A stretch of 64,000 nucleotides of DNA from Paractinoplanes aksuensis (GCF_024137025.1 NZ_JAMYJR010000002.1:434001-498000); one strand, 5' to 3'. Shown: positions 9,515 to 18,015, counted from the stretch's first letter. Notes: generated from the sequence alone by a model not told the origin. Numbers and translations are program-made.

Positions 9515-10471
9515 GTGGCGGTGACGGTCGATTTCACGGATCCCGAGTTCATCCAGGACCCGTATCCGGGGCTGGCCCGGCTGCGCGAGCGGGGCGCGGT
9601 GACCTGGCACGAGCCGACCGGGCACGTCGCGCGGCTGGGCCCGGCCGTGCGGGAAGCGGCCGATCACCTCGTACGGGAAGCGGGGAAAGACTTCGATCTG
9701 CTGGCCGACGTGGCCGAACCGCTGGCCGTCACGGTGATCGCCGAGCTGCTGGGTGTGCCCGAGGGCGATCGGGGCCGACTGCGGCCGTGGTCGGCGGCGA
9801 TCGTGCGGATGTACGAGGTGTCGCGGACGCCCGCGGTCGAGGCGGCCGCCCTCGAAGCGTGCCGGGAGTTCACCGACTACCTGCGCCGGCTCGCCGCGCT
9901 CCGGACGGCCGAGCCCCGCGACGATCTGATCAGCCATCTTGTGTCGGGGCTGTCCGCGGATGAGCTCGTGGCCACGGCGATCCTGCTGCTCAACGCTGGA
10001 CACGAGGCGTCGGTCAACGCGCTCGGCGGCGGGGTCGTGGCTTTGCTACAGCATCCGGTCGAGCTGGCCCGGCTCCGCGCCGATCCGTCGCTGCTGGCCC
10101 CGGCCGGCGAAGAGATGATCCGGTACGACTCTCCGCTGCACATGTTCGTGCGGACCGCCGCCGCGGACGTCACGGTCGCGGGCGTACGCATCCCGGCCGG
10201 CGCGAAGATCGCCGCGCTGCTCGGCGCGGCCAACCGGGATCCGGCTGTGTTCACCGCGCCCGACACGTTCGACGTCGGCCGCGATCCCAACCCGCACCTG
10301 GGTTTCGGGGCCGGGCTGCACTTCTGCCTCGGGGCGCCGCTGGCCCGCATCGAACTGCAGGCCGGCCTGCGGGCCCTGCTGGCGTACGACCTCGAGCTGG
10401 CGGCGGAACCGGTCAACCGGCCCACGTTCGTGCTGCGGGGTTACCGGGAAGTGCGGCTCACCCGGTCGTGA
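9515..10471 (+). CDS. Cytochrome P450 with missing B-C helix region
   Basis: 318 residues, GTG start, against ~400 for bacterial P450s. Present: I-helix LLNAGHEASVN (the usual acid-Thr pair replaced by Glu-Ala-Ser), K-helix ExxR in GEEMIRYDSP, and the haem-Cys loop FGAGLHFCLGAPLARIE. After GAVTWHEPTG (~residue 36) the protein jumps directly to HVARLGPAVREAADHLV. Compared with the adjacent P450, about 65-70 residues are missing, covering the B helix, the B-C loop and the C-helix His/Arg that bind the haem propionates. The reading frame is intact, so the deletion is in frame. Activity is unlikely without this region. Convergent with the second P450 (14-bp overlap). Confidence 0.8.
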   Translation: MAVTVDFTDPEFIQDPYPGLARLRERGAVTWHEPTGHVARLGPAVREAADHLVREAGKDFDLLADVAEPLAVTVIAELLGVPEGDRGRLRPWSAAIVRMYEVSRTPAVEAAALEACREFTDYLRRLAALRTAEPRDDLISHLVSGLSADELVATAILLLNAGHEASVNALGGGVVALLQHPVELARLRADPSLLAPAGEEMIRYDSPLHMFVRTAAADVTVAGVRIPAGAKIAALLGAANRDPAVFTAPDTFDVGRDPNPHLGFGAGLHFCLGAPLARIELQAGLRALLAYDLELAAEPVNRPTFVLRGYREVRLTRS

Positions 10472-11657
10472 CCGGCAGGGCCGAGAACCCCCGCAGCACC
10501 AGCCGGTCGCGGCGTTCGGCCTCGCCGGTCAGGGCCAGCCGCGGCAGCATGGTCAGCAGCAGCGGGAGCGCGACCTGCGCCTCCAGGCGGGCCAGCGGCG
10601 CGCCCAGGCAGTAGTGGGCCCCGCCGCCGAACGAGACCGGCTGGATGTTCGGGCGGTCCGGGTCGAACCGGTGCGGGTCGTCGTAGCGGGCCGGGTCACG
10701 GTTGGCCGAGCCGAGCAGCATGGTCAGACCGGCCCCGGCGGGGACACTGATGCCGTCGCCCAGGTCGAGCTGCTCGGTGGTGAACCGGGACGTCAGTTGC
10801 ACCGGGGAGTCGTACCGCAGAATCTCCTCGACGAAGGCGGGCGCGAGCTCGGGGTCGGCGCGCAGCCGCTCGGCCTCGGCCGGGCGGTCCAGCAGCAGGT
10901 GCAGGCCCATGCCGAGCAGGTTGGCCGTGGTCTCGAAGCCGGCCACGAGCAGCAGCACCAGGTTGGCCAGCATCTCCTCGCCGCTCAGGTTGTCCCCCGA
11001 GGCGACCAGGGCGCTGGTCAGATCCTCCTGCGGGTGGCGCTGGCGTTCGGCGATGAGGCCGATGAAGTAGTCCTCGAGCTCGCGCCCGGCCGCGTCGGCC
11101 GACTGCATCTCGGCGATCGTGCTGATCGGCTCGAGCACCACGGTCAGGTCGGCCGCGTGCTTGCGGAACCAGGCCCGGTCGCTGTCGGGCACACCGAGCA
11201 GCGCGCAGATGACGCCGATCGGCAGCGGGTAGGCGAACGAGGACATGAAGTCGGCGCTGACCGGCATGACCTTGATCAGCTCTTCGGCCTGGGCCGCGAT
11301 CACCTCACGCATGGCGGCTACGCGGCGGGCGGTGAACGTGGCCGCGGCGGCCCGGCGGACGCGGGTGTGGTCGGGCGGGTTGGTCTGCAGCATCGAGAGC
11401 ACGACCGGCGCGACACCACGGTTCTGCCGCCAGTCGGGCCAGAACTGGTCGTAGTCGTTCTTGTCGGCCAGCCGGACGGCCGGGTCACGCAGCAGCCGGT
11501 TGGTCAGCGCGTGGGTGGTGACGTACCAGCGCTCGTCGGGGGCCAGGAACGCCGGAGCGTGGGCCCGCAGGACGTCGTAGGCCGGGTAGGGGTCGTGGCG
11601 GCCCTCCGGGGAGAACAGCGAACCGAGCGCGGTCTGGTAGTCCATGCCGTCCATCAT
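10458..11657 (-). CDS. Cytochrome P450 monooxygenase
   Basis: About 399 residues from the ATG at 11657 (ATGs at 11654 and 11645 are alternatives; GGACGGG upstream fits the first two best). All family motifs are present: C-helix PPDHTRVRRAAAATF, I-helix LLVAGFETTAN, ExxR in VEEILRYDSP, and the Cys loop FGGGAHYCLGAPLARLE. Cytoplasmic, haem-thiolate; it needs ferredoxin and reductase partners, none of which is adjacent. No biosynthetic core enzyme is nearby, so the substrate is unknown. It serves as an internal reference showing what the neighbouring P450 lacks. Confidence 0.92.
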   Translation of the reverse strand: MMDGMDYQTALGSLFSPEGRHDPYPAYDVLRAHAPAFLAPDERWYVTTHALTNRLLRDPAVRLADKNDYDQFWPDWRQNRGVAPVVLSMLQTNPPDHTRVRRAAAATFTARRVAAMREVIAAQAEELIKVMPVSADFMSSFAYPLPIGVICALLGVPDSDRAWFRKHAADLTVVLEPISTIAEMQSADAAGRELEDYFIGLIAERQRHPQEDLTSALVASGDNLSGEEMLANLVLLLVAGFETTANLLGMGLHLLLDRPAEAERLRADPELAPAFVEEILRYDSPVQLTSRFTTEQLDLGDGISVPAGAGLTMLLGSANRDPARYDDPHRFDPDRPNIQPVSFGGGAHYCLGAPLARLEAQVALPLLLTMLPRLALTGEAERRDRLVLRGFSALPVTTG

Positions 11658-11934
11658 CACCCGTCCGTGCCACCGGCCGTTGGTGGGCGGGCCGCCGCCC
11701 CGCCGCCCGCCCACCCCGGGCCTGTGACCGCCGCCGCGCGCCTGGACGAGCGTTCCCCCGGCGGCAGTCACCCCGGCCGGCCGGTCGCGACCCCGGTTCC
11801 CGTGGTGTCGCCGACCGGCTCCTCATCAGGTTCGATGTGCCGTGTCCACGCTATGGAGGTTTCCGGCCGCGGCGGAATCGGCCGTCCCACCCCGCCACCC
11901 CCTCGCGTTGGGGGTGCGGTTCGGACCGATCCGG

Positions 11935-12750
11935 CTACCCCACTGGGGTACGGGGAAGGTGTGCGGCCAGGAATCGGCCGGCCTGGCTGTCCCGGTCGAC
12001 CCGGTTGTAGATCCCGACCCACGACTGCGGGCGGCGGTTCAGGTCGGGCGCCTCGCACGTCTGCCGGTCGGCTGCCCCGGCCGTGACGGTCTGCAGTTCC
12101 AGAGCGCCATCACGCCGTACGAACATGGGCCCGCCGCTGTCACCCTGTGACGAACCACCATGGACGGAGGTCACGAAGCTCATCTCGCGGTCGGGGAACA
12201 CGCACGGCCCGTTGTTGACCGCGGCCAGGCTGGTGACCCGCACCCGGCCCGCGTGCTGGGCCGGCCGCCCGGCGAACCCGTACACCTCGGCCGTGGCGCC
12301 GGTCGGCAACGCGCGGGCCGCGATCCGGGCCGGCTCGACGGTGGTGACCGGCTCGGCCAGTTCGAGCAGCGCGATGTCGTTGGCCAGGCTCTGACTGTCG
12401 TAACCGTCCATGCGCCACACCGCGGCGACGGCCCACCGCGTGTCGTCCGGCGCCGCGGGCCGCACGACCATGTCCTGGGCCCGGTAGCCCCGGCCGGGCC
12501 GGCGGTGCTGGTTCGTGCAGTGCTGGGCCGTGACCACCCACCGGGGCGCGACCAGCGTGCCCGTGCAGGCGAGCCCGCCGTCGAGAAAGCCCCGATCCGC
12601 CTCGACCCGCACCACGGCCGCGATCCCCGCCTCGGTGGTGGCCATGGCCTGGGCCCCGACCAGTGCCGAGGCCTGTCCGGTGATCGCCCACGCGACGAAC
12701 GCGGCCAGGCCTACCGAGGCGATCCGCCGCCATTTGTGCGTGTTCACCAC
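11935..12750 (-). CDS. Secreted trypsin-like serine protease
   Basis: 271 residues, GTG start with AGGGGG 5 bp upstream. An N-terminal signal peptide (basic KWRR then a hydrophobic stretch, cleavage near QASA) is followed by a chymotrypsin-fold domain with a complete triad: His77 (VVTAQHC), Asp125 (LANDIALLEL) and Ser205 (QGDSGGPMF). Cys62/Cys78 and Cys183/Cys223 could form disulphides. The S1 loop cannot be judged safely, so cleavage preference is open. No propeptide is obvious. The gene is single, with no inhibitor or regulator next to it; 277 bp toward the P450 gene hold no recognised gene. Confidence 0.9.
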   Translation of the reverse strand: MVNTHKWRRIASVGLAAFVAWAITGQASALVGAQAMATTEAGIAAVVRVEADRGFLDGGLACTGTLVAPRWVVTAQHCTNQHRRPGRGYRAQDMVVRPAAPDDTRWAVAAVWRMDGYDSQSLANDIALLELAEPVTTVEPARIAARALPTGATAEVYGFAGRPAQHAGRVRVTSLAAVNNGPCVFPDREMSFVTSVHGGSSQGDSGGPMFVRRDGALELQTVTAGAADRQTCEAPDLNRRPQSWVGIYNRVDRDSQAGRFLAAHLPRTPVG

Positions 12751-12851
12751 CCGGGCCCCCTCGTCGCGTTCCGCCGTGACGCCCTCACGCTACGAACAGC
12801 ACGCCACTCCGCGGAATCCCCCGACCCACCGCGCCTCGCCCGCCGATCCGC

Positions 12852-13310
12852 CTACCTCAAAAGTGGAACCCAGTCCCGCACAGCCGCGTAGTCCGTCTTT
12901 CCCAGCCCGGAACCCGCGTCGACCCGCCGCAACAGCGCCGGCGCCGGATACTGGCCGGCCACCCACCATTGGTCGACGTCACTGATCTCGTCGTCGAGCC
13001 AGGCGAACGGCCGCCCGCCGGCCCACCGCATCAGGGCCGTCGTCTTCCAGTGCAGGCCGCGGACGGGCACGTCCGGCCACGCGACGACCGGCAGCTCGGG
13101 CAGACCGAGCCGGGGCGCGAGCTCCTCGTTGGCCGCATCGTTCCAAGTCGTGGCCCAGACGAGCTCGCAGCCGAGGGCGAGCAGGCGGGCGCCGTCGGCC
13201 GGGTCGAGCCGGGCCGGCAGCGGATTGGCCGAGCCGGCGCCGGCCCTCCCCCGGTCGCGGAACGGGAGCAATGTCCCGTCCACGTCGAGGAACAGCAGCG
13301 GCGCCGGCAC
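12852..13310 (-). CDS. HAD-superfamily protein (HAD domain of the Swiss-Army-knife RNA-repair type)
   Basis: 152 residues, GTG start. Motif I FLDVDGTLLPF (nucleophile Asp9, acid Asp11), motif II ATTW, and motif IV WLDDEISD are present; there is no obvious cap domain. Length and the TTWND...LPVVAW pattern match the small HAD domains annotated in actinobacteria as HAD_SAK-type, named for RNA-repair contexts. No ligase, kinase or other repair gene is adjacent, so a phosphatase role on an unknown substrate is as far as this goes. No clear ribosome binding site. The next gene downstream begins 10 bp beyond on the same strand. Confidence 0.75.
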   Translation of the reverse strand: MPAPLLFLDVDGTLLPFRDRGRAGAGSANPLPARLDPADGARLLALGCELVWATTWNDAANEELAPRLGLPELPVVAWPDVPVRGLHWKTTALMRWAGGRPFAWLDDEISDVDQWWVAGQYPAPALLRRVDAGSGLGKTDYAAVRDWVPLLR

Positions 13311-13320
13311 GGTCGAGAAA

Positions 13321-13419
13321 CTACTGGAACAGCTTGGCCGCGGTGATCACGGTCTGGACGATGCCGTAGCCGAGCAGGACGGCCACCAGCAGCCAGGACA
13401 ACACCAGACGGGCGCTCAT
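13321..13419 (-). CDS. MFS transporter small subunit (32 residues, one membrane helix)
   Basis: MSARLVLSWL is followed by a single hydrophobic helix and ends TAAKLFQ; 32 residues in all. Its ATG overlaps the stop of the MFS transporter gene in an ATGA (13416-13419), the sign of translational coupling. Small one-helix ORFs directly after OFA-type (oxalate/formate antiporter-like) MFS genes are recognised in actinobacteria as a transporter small subunit. A role in stabilising or gating the transporter is inference. Confidence 0.75.
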   Translation of the reverse strand: MSARLVLSWLLVAVLLGYGIVQTVITAAKLFQ

Positions 13420-14810
13420 GCCGCGGCCTCCTTCTCGAGCGGCTTGGCCGGCTCGTGGTAATGCTCCGGCACGGGCCGGATCAGCAGGTTGGCCACGAAG
13501 CCGATGACCAGGACGCCGACCATCGTGAACAGGGCCGGTTGATAGGCCGAACTGGTCAGCGTGCCCGGCTTGCCCTCGGCGTCCAGGAAGCCGTTGATGA
13601 TCAGCGGGCCGGCCACGCCCGCGGCCGACCAGGCGGTCAGCAGCCGGCCGTGGATGGCCCCGACCTGGTACGTGCCGAACAGGTCGCGCAGGTAGGCCGG
13701 GACCGTGGCGAAACCGCCGCCGTAGAACGACAGGATAACGCCCGCCAGGATGACGAACAGCCAGGTCGCGGCGTCGCCGACGGTGGCCAGCAGCAGGTAG
13801 AGGACGACGCCGACGCCGAGGTAGACCATGTAGATGGGCTTGCGGCCGATCACGTCCGAAGTCGACGACCAGGCGAACCGGCCGGCCATGTTGAACAGCG
13901 ACAGCACGCCCACGAACCCACCGGCCGCGGCGACCGCGACGGTGGAGACGCCGTCCGTCCGGAAGAAGTCCTGGATCATCGGGCTGGCCTGCTCGAGGAT
14001 GCCGATGCCGGCCGTCACGTTGCAGAACAGCACGACCCACAGCAGCCAGAACGAGCGGGTCCGGATCGCGTTGGCGGCCGACACGCTGGCCGTGGTGACC
14101 AGCGGCTTGGCCTTGACCGAGGCCGGGTCCCAGCCGTCGGGCCGCCAGTCGTCGGCCGGCACCCGCATGTTGGCCACGCCGAACATCATGATGACGAAGT
14201 ACGCGATGCCCAGGGTCAGGAACAGCGCCACCAGCGACCCGCCCGAGGCGACCGAGGTGGCCACGTTCGGGTCGTACGAGTCGTCGTAGAACGAGAGCAG
14301 CTGACGCGAGAGCGGGCTGGCGATCAGCGCGCCGCCGCCGAAGCCCATGATGGCCAGGCCGGTGGCCAGACCGGGCCTGTCCGGGAACCACTTGATCAGG
14401 GTCGACACCGGCGAGATGTAGCCGATGCCGAGGCCGATGCCGCCCAGCACGCCGTAGCCGAGGTAGACCAGCCACAACTGGCTCGTGCTGATGCCGAGCG
14501 CGCTGACCAGGAAGCCCACGGCCCAGAAGCTGGCCGACACGAACATGGCTTTGCGCGGCCCGTTGCGCTCGACCCAGGTGCCGCCGACCGCGGCCGACAG
14601 GCCCAGCATCACGATCGCGATGCTGAAGATGATGCCGATGGCGGTCTGGCTGGCGTCGAAGTGCGAGACGAACGAGTTCTTGTAGACGCTGGTCGCATAG
14701 ACCTGGCCGATACACAGGTGCACCGACAGGGCGGCCGGCGGGATCAGCCAGCGGCTGAAGCCGGGCGGCGCCACGGAATGTTCGCGGTCGAGCCTGGTGA
14801 GCAGGGACAA
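13416..14810 (-). CDS. OFA-family MFS transporter (oxalate/formate antiporter-like)
   Basis: 464 residues from a TTG at 14810, chosen because GGGAGG stands 7 bp upstream; longer in-frame starts (14918, GTG 14858) lack such a signal. Twelve membrane segments. The SVHLCIGQVYATSVYKN opening and the RPGLATGLAIMGFGGGALIASP segment are typical of the oxalate:formate antiporter family. The substrate is probably a small mono- or dicarboxylate, but no oxalate or formate enzyme gene is nearby. Translationally coupled to the 32-residue ORF downstream. A hairpin at 14833-14863 separates it from the hydrolase gene upstream. Confidence 0.88.
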   Translation of the reverse strand: MSLLTRLDREHSVAPPGFSRWLIPPAALSVHLCIGQVYATSVYKNSFVSHFDASQTAIGIIFSIAIVMLGLSAAVGGTWVERNGPRKAMFVSASFWAVGFLVSALGISTSQLWLVYLGYGVLGGIGLGIGYISPVSTLIKWFPDRPGLATGLAIMGFGGGALIASPLSRQLLSFYDDSYDPNVATSVASGGSLVALFLTLGIAYFVIMMFGVANMRVPADDWRPDGWDPASVKAKPLVTTASVSAANAIRTRSFWLLWVVLFCNVTAGIGILEQASPMIQDFFRTDGVSTVAVAAAGGFVGVLSLFNMAGRFAWSSTSDVIGRKPIYMVYLGVGVVLYLLLATVGDAATWLFVILAGVILSFYGGGFATVPAYLRDLFGTYQVGAIHGRLLTAWSAAGVAGPLIINGFLDAEGKPGTLTSSAYQPALFTMVGVLVIGFVANLLIRPVPEHYHEPAKPLEKEAAA

Positions 14811-14832
14811 GGTAGCGCCTCCCAACCCCGGT

Positions 14833-14863
14833 GGAGGGTATCGATCCTCATGATCGACCCTCC
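14833..14863 (-). terminator. Hairpin after the alpha/beta hydrolase gene
   Basis: Arms GGAGGGTATCGATC (14833-14846) and GATCGACCCTCC (14852-14863) pair with one bulge around a 5-nt loop, 24 bp beyond the hydrolase stop and just before the MFS start. There is no U-run, as usual in GC-rich actinobacteria. It could also be an operator for the MFS gene. Confidence 0.45.
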
Positions 14864-14886
14864 CGCCCGGGGCGGCAAGCGGGGGG

Positions 14887-15753
14887 CTATCGGCGGGTGT
14901 TGTCCACGATTGCCTCAATGATCCCGGCCCATAGCGGTTCGGGCATGTCGTGACCCATCCCGGGGATGGTGACGAGCCGGGCCTCGGGCACGGCGGCCGC
15001 GGTCGCCCGGCCCCCGCTCACGTTGATCAGCGGGTCGTCCTCGCCGTGGATGACCAGCGTCGGCGTCTTGACCTGCCGCAGAGCGGCCGTGCGGTCGGGT
15101 GAGGCGACGATGGCGGCGTACTGGCGCTGGCCCCCGGCCGGGCGGAAGCTGCGCTCGTACTTGGCCGTGGCCCGCCGCCGGATCTCGGCCTCGGGCGCCG
15201 GATAGCCGGGCGAGCCGATCACCCGCGACGACGCGATCGATCCGGCGATGATCTCGTCGCGCGTGGTCGCGGGCGGCCTCATGAGGGCGGCCGCGGCCTC
15301 GGGCGTGGCGTGGCCGACCGTACGGTCGCCGGTCATCGACATGATCGAGCAGAGGCTGGCCACCAGGTCGGGGTGGTCGATGGTGAGCTGCTGGGCGATC
15401 ATGCCGCCCATCGAGACGCCGACCACGTGCACCGGCTCCAGGCCGAGCTCCTTGATCAGGCCGGCCGCGTCGGCGGCCATGTCGCTGAGCAAATACGGCA
15501 CGGTGGCCGGGTCGCCGCCGAAGATCGCGGCGAGGTCGGGCGCGGGCAGGTCGTCGAACGCGGTCGACAGCCCGGCGTCCCGGTTGTCAAAGGTGATCAC
15601 GTGGAAGCCCTGCTGGGCCAGCGCGACGACGAACCGCTCGGGCCAGTCGATCAGCTGCGCCCCCAGCCCCATGATCAGCAACAGGGGCGGCCGGGCCGGG
15701 TCCCCCGTAGTCTCGTACCTCAGATCGATCCCGTTGGCCCGCAGATCCGGCAC
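14887..15753 (-). CDS. Alpha/beta-fold hydrolase
   Basis: 288 residues from GTG 15753, chosen for GGGGAG 5 bp upstream and because it aligns with the family start (PDLRANGIDLRYETTG). Nucleophile elbow GVSMGG (Ser114), acid in VIHGEDDPLI, His in GMGHDMPEP. The oxyanion loop is LIMGLGAQL, as in epoxide hydrolase, esterase and haloperoxidase-like members, so the substrate is unknown. Cytoplasmic. It diverges from the ArsR gene across an AT-rich 119-bp gap holding a dyad (15837-15856), so the ArsR protein may control it too. Confidence 0.85.
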   Translation of the reverse strand: MPDLRANGIDLRYETTGDPARPPLLLIMGLGAQLIDWPERFVVALAQQGFHVITFDNRDAGLSTAFDDLPAPDLAAIFGGDPATVPYLLSDMAADAAGLIKELGLEPVHVVGVSMGGMIAQQLTIDHPDLVASLCSIMSMTGDRTVGHATPEAAAALMRPPATTRDEIIAGSIASSRVIGSPGYPAPEAEIRRRATAKYERSFRPAGGQRQYAAIVASPDRTAALRQVKTPTLVIHGEDDPLINVSGGRATAAAVPEARLVTIPGMGHDMPEPLWAGIIEAIVDNTRR

Positions 15754-15836
15754 CGTGGCTCCCCTTCCTCGCGCCTTCGCGACCAGCATGCCGCATCGCC
15801 CGGGCGCGGACATCGGTGGAACCACCTGTTTCAGCA

Positions 15837-15866
15837 CTGGCTTATATAAGAGCCAGCTGATAGCGT
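15837..15866 (+). promoter_or_regulatory. ArsR-type operator dyad over a leaderless promoter
   Basis: CTGGCT (15837-15842) and AGCCAG (15851-15856) flank TATATAAG, a striking AT island in this GC-rich region. A TAGCGT -10 box follows (15861-15866), 6 bp before the GTG start at 15873. The dyad would cover the -35 region (TGGCTT, 17 bp upstream of the -10 box), a natural autorepression site for the ArsR-family product. Confidence 0.6.
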
Positions 15867-15872
15867 ACGGCT

Positions 15873-16229
15873 GTGCATGCGTTCGATGTGCTCGGGGATC
15901 CCGTGCGGCGGCGGATCCTGGAGCTTCTCGCCGAGGGTGAGCAGAGCTCCGGGGCCGTCACCGACGTGATCCGGGCCGAGTTCGGGATCTCGCAACCGGC
16001 CGTGTCGCAACACCTGCGTGTGCTGCGCGACAACGGCTTCGCCACCGTGCGCCCGCAGGGTGCCCGCCGCCTCTACGCGGTCGACGACACCGCGCTGCGT
16101 GAGGCCGACGCCTGGCTGGCCAAGTTTCGCCGGTTCTGGGCACCCCGCCTGGCCGCCCTGGAGACCGAGGTGGCCCGGGGCAAACGACAGCGACGCCTAC
16201 AACAAGACGAGGGGAAACACCGTGATTGA
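15873..16229 (+). CDS. ArsR-family winged-helix transcriptional regulator
   Basis: 118 residues, GTG start. N-terminal DPVRRRILELLAEGEQSSG and the recognition helix region SQPAVSQHLRVLRDNG are characteristic. No metal-binding cysteines are present, so it belongs to the non-metal group usually paired with SRPBCC (AHSA1) proteins, as here: its stop overlaps the start of the next gene by 8 bp. It likely represses its own operon through the dyad at 15837-15856. The transcript appears leaderless. Confidence 0.9.
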   Translation: MHAFDVLGDPVRRRILELLAEGEQSSGAVTDVIRAEFGISQPAVSQHLRVLRDNGFATVRPQGARRLYAVDDTALREADAWLAKFRRFWAPRLAALETEVARGKRQRRLQQDEGKHRD

Positions 16230-16863
16230 CGTCAACACCCAGATCAGCCAGGTCCGCCGGCAACAGGGCCGCCGCACGCTCGAGGCGGGCGAGGCCCGGG
16301 TCCAGACGATCAGCCAGGTCTACCGGACCGACATCGAGGACCTGTGGGACGTGGTGACCAACCCCGAGCGCATCAGCCGCTGGTTCCTGCCGGTCGAGGG
16401 CGAACTCAAAGAGGGCGGCAAGTACCAGCTCACCGGCAACGCCGGCGGCACGGTCACCCGCTGCGACCGCCCCAGCGGCTACTCCGCGACGTGGGAGTTC
16501 GCGGGCCAGGTGAGCTGGATCGAGGTGCGGCTGACGCCCGAGGGCGACACCACCCGCTTCGAGCTCGAGCACGTGGCCCACGTGGCCGACGAGTGGTGGG
16601 ACCAGTTCGGCCCCGGCGCCACCGGCGTGGGCTGGGACGGCGGTTTCCTGGGGCTGGCCAATTACCTGGCCGACCCGTCGAAGGCCCCCGACCCGAAAGC
16701 GATGGAGACCTGGCACGAGACCCCCGAGGGCAAGTCGTTCTACCGCCAGTCCAGCGACGCCTGGGTCGAGGCCTCGATCGCCGACGGCACCGACCCGGCG
16801 GCCGCGAAGGCCGCCGGGGAGCGCACGTTCGCCTTCTACACCGGTCAGGAAGCCCCGAACTGA
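16222..16863 (+). CDS. SRPBCC (AHSA1-like) domain protein
   Basis: 213 residues, GTG at 16222 with GAGGGGA upstream, overlapping the ArsR stop by 8 bp. The core IEDLWDVVTNPERISRWFLPVEGELKEGGKYQ is typical of the AHSA1/SRPBCC hydrophobic-pocket fold, with a C-terminal extension (~residues 140-213). Such proteins bind a hydrophobic ligand; in ArsR-SRPBCC pairs the function is generally unknown. The N-terminal ~25 residues (SQVRRQQGRRTLEAGEAR) are polar and not part of the fold. Confidence 0.85.
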   Translation: MIDVNTQISQVRRQQGRRTLEAGEARVQTISQVYRTDIEDLWDVVTNPERISRWFLPVEGELKEGGKYQLTGNAGGTVTRCDRPSGYSATWEFAGQVSWIEVRLTPEGDTTRFELEHVAHVADEWWDQFGPGATGVGWDGGFLGLANYLADPSKAPDPKAMETWHETPEGKSFYRQSSDAWVEASIADGTDPAAAKAAGERTFAFYTGQEAPN

Positions 16864-16885
16864 TCTCCGCCGGATACTTGGGGGC

Positions 16886-17725
16886 ATGACGCTGCTCTCG
16901 GCCCGCGCCGGCCACTGGACCTCCGACGGCACCGGAGTCACCGTGATCCTGCCGCCACCGGGCACGGTCGGCTCGGGCGAGATCCGCGGCGGCGCCCCCG
17001 CCACCCGCGAGTTCGCGCTGCTCGAGCCGACGCGCCTGGTCGACCGGGTGGACGCGGTGGTGCTGTCCGGCGGTTCCGCCTTCGGCCTGGCCGCGGGCGA
17101 CGGTGTGATGTCGCTGCTGCGCGCCCAGGGACTGGGCCTGCCGACCCCGGCCGGCCCGGTCCCGATCGTCGTGGGCCTGTCGCTGTTCGATGCATCGGTG
17201 GCCGCGCTGAACCGGCCCGACTTCGCCGGGGGTGGCCGCCGGGCCGCCCAGGCCGCCCTCGACGGCGTCCCCTTCGAGACCACGGGCCGGGTCGGCGCCG
17301 GCACCGGAGCCACCACGGGCAAGTGGCGCGAACGACTCGACCCCAGCGGCCTCGGGTACGCGTCCGGCCGGGCCGGAGCGGCCTCGGTGGTGGCGCTGGC
17401 CGCGGTCAACGCGTGGGGCGACGTCATCGGCCCCGATGGCCCCCCGACCGGCGTGACCCCGGCCGCCGCCCCCTTCCCCACCGTCAACACGACGATCGCG
17501 GTGGTGCTGACCGACGCCAAGCTCGACAAGACCGCCTGCCACTGGCTGGCCCGGAGCGCCCACACCGGCTTCGCCCGCGCCCTGCACCCCGCCCACACCC
17601 GCTACGACGGCGACGCGGTGGTCGCCCTGGCCACCGGCGAGCTCGACGAAACGGTCGACCTGGAGCACCTGCGGGCGGTGACGTCGGAGGTGATGGCCGC
17701 GGCCATCCGGTCGTCCGTGCCCTGA
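16886..17725 (+). CDS. P1-family peptidase (L-aminopeptidase/D-esterase, DmpA type)
   Basis: 279 residues. Typical features: VVLSGGSAFGLAAGDGVMSLL, GTGATTGKW, and the self-cleavage region FPTVNTTIAVVLTDA, where the Thr following Asn would become the N-terminal nucleophile of the small subunit. Slightly shorter than DmpA (~375) but usual for actinobacterial members. Substrates are amino-terminal residues or D-amino-acid esters and amides in related enzymes. It starts 22 bp after the SRPBCC gene and may be co-transcribed, and GGGGG precedes the ATG. Confidence 0.85.
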   Translation: MTLLSARAGHWTSDGTGVTVILPPPGTVGSGEIRGGAPATREFALLEPTRLVDRVDAVVLSGGSAFGLAAGDGVMSLLRAQGLGLPTPAGPVPIVVGLSLFDASVAALNRPDFAGGGRRAAQAALDGVPFETTGRVGAGTGATTGKWRERLDPSGLGYASGRAGAASVVALAAVNAWGDVIGPDGPPTGVTPAAAPFPTVNTTIAVVLTDAKLDKTACHWLARSAHTGFARALHPAHTRYDGDAVVALATGELDETVDLEHLRAVTSEVMAAAIRSSVP

Positions 17726-17743
17726 GTCGCTACCGTTGGTGGG

Positions 17744-17971
17744 GTGTTCCTCATCTTCGGCTTCCGCAGCAAAGACACGATCGTCGGCCACCAGGTAGCC
17801 CGCTGCGAGGTGTGCGGCGCGACGGCGGCTCAGACCCTGGTCCGGCGTACGACCAAGTTCAGCCTGTTCTTCGTGCCGTTGTTCCCGGTGCGGGCCGCCC
17901 GCCACTTCGTGACCTGCACCAACTGCGGCCGCACCCGCCAGGCGGCCCGCTCGGAACTGGTCGCGGCCTGA
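17744..17971 (+). CDS. Small zinc-ribbon protein
   Basis: 75 residues, GTG start. CEVCG (~26-30) and CTNCG (~62-66) supply four cysteines of a zinc ribbon separated by a hydrophobic FSLFFVPLFPV stretch, a pattern common in small actinobacterial zinc-ribbon proteins of unknown role. A TACCGT box (17731-17736) lies 7 bp before the start with no Shine-Dalgarno sequence, suggesting its own leaderless transcript. Confidence 0.75.
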   Translation: MFLIFGFRSKDTIVGHQVARCEVCGATAAQTLVRRTTKFSLFFVPLFPVRAARHFVTCTNCGRTRQAARSELVAA

Positions 17972-18015
17972 GGCCCGATGAATCTGCCCGTCCATCGGCA
18001 TGATCGACTGATGCC

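Noticed and set aside
9232..11657. Rieske stub plus two P450s as a biosynthetic cluster
   Set aside because: No polyketide, peptide or terpene core enzyme, and two of the three oxygenase genes are damaged.
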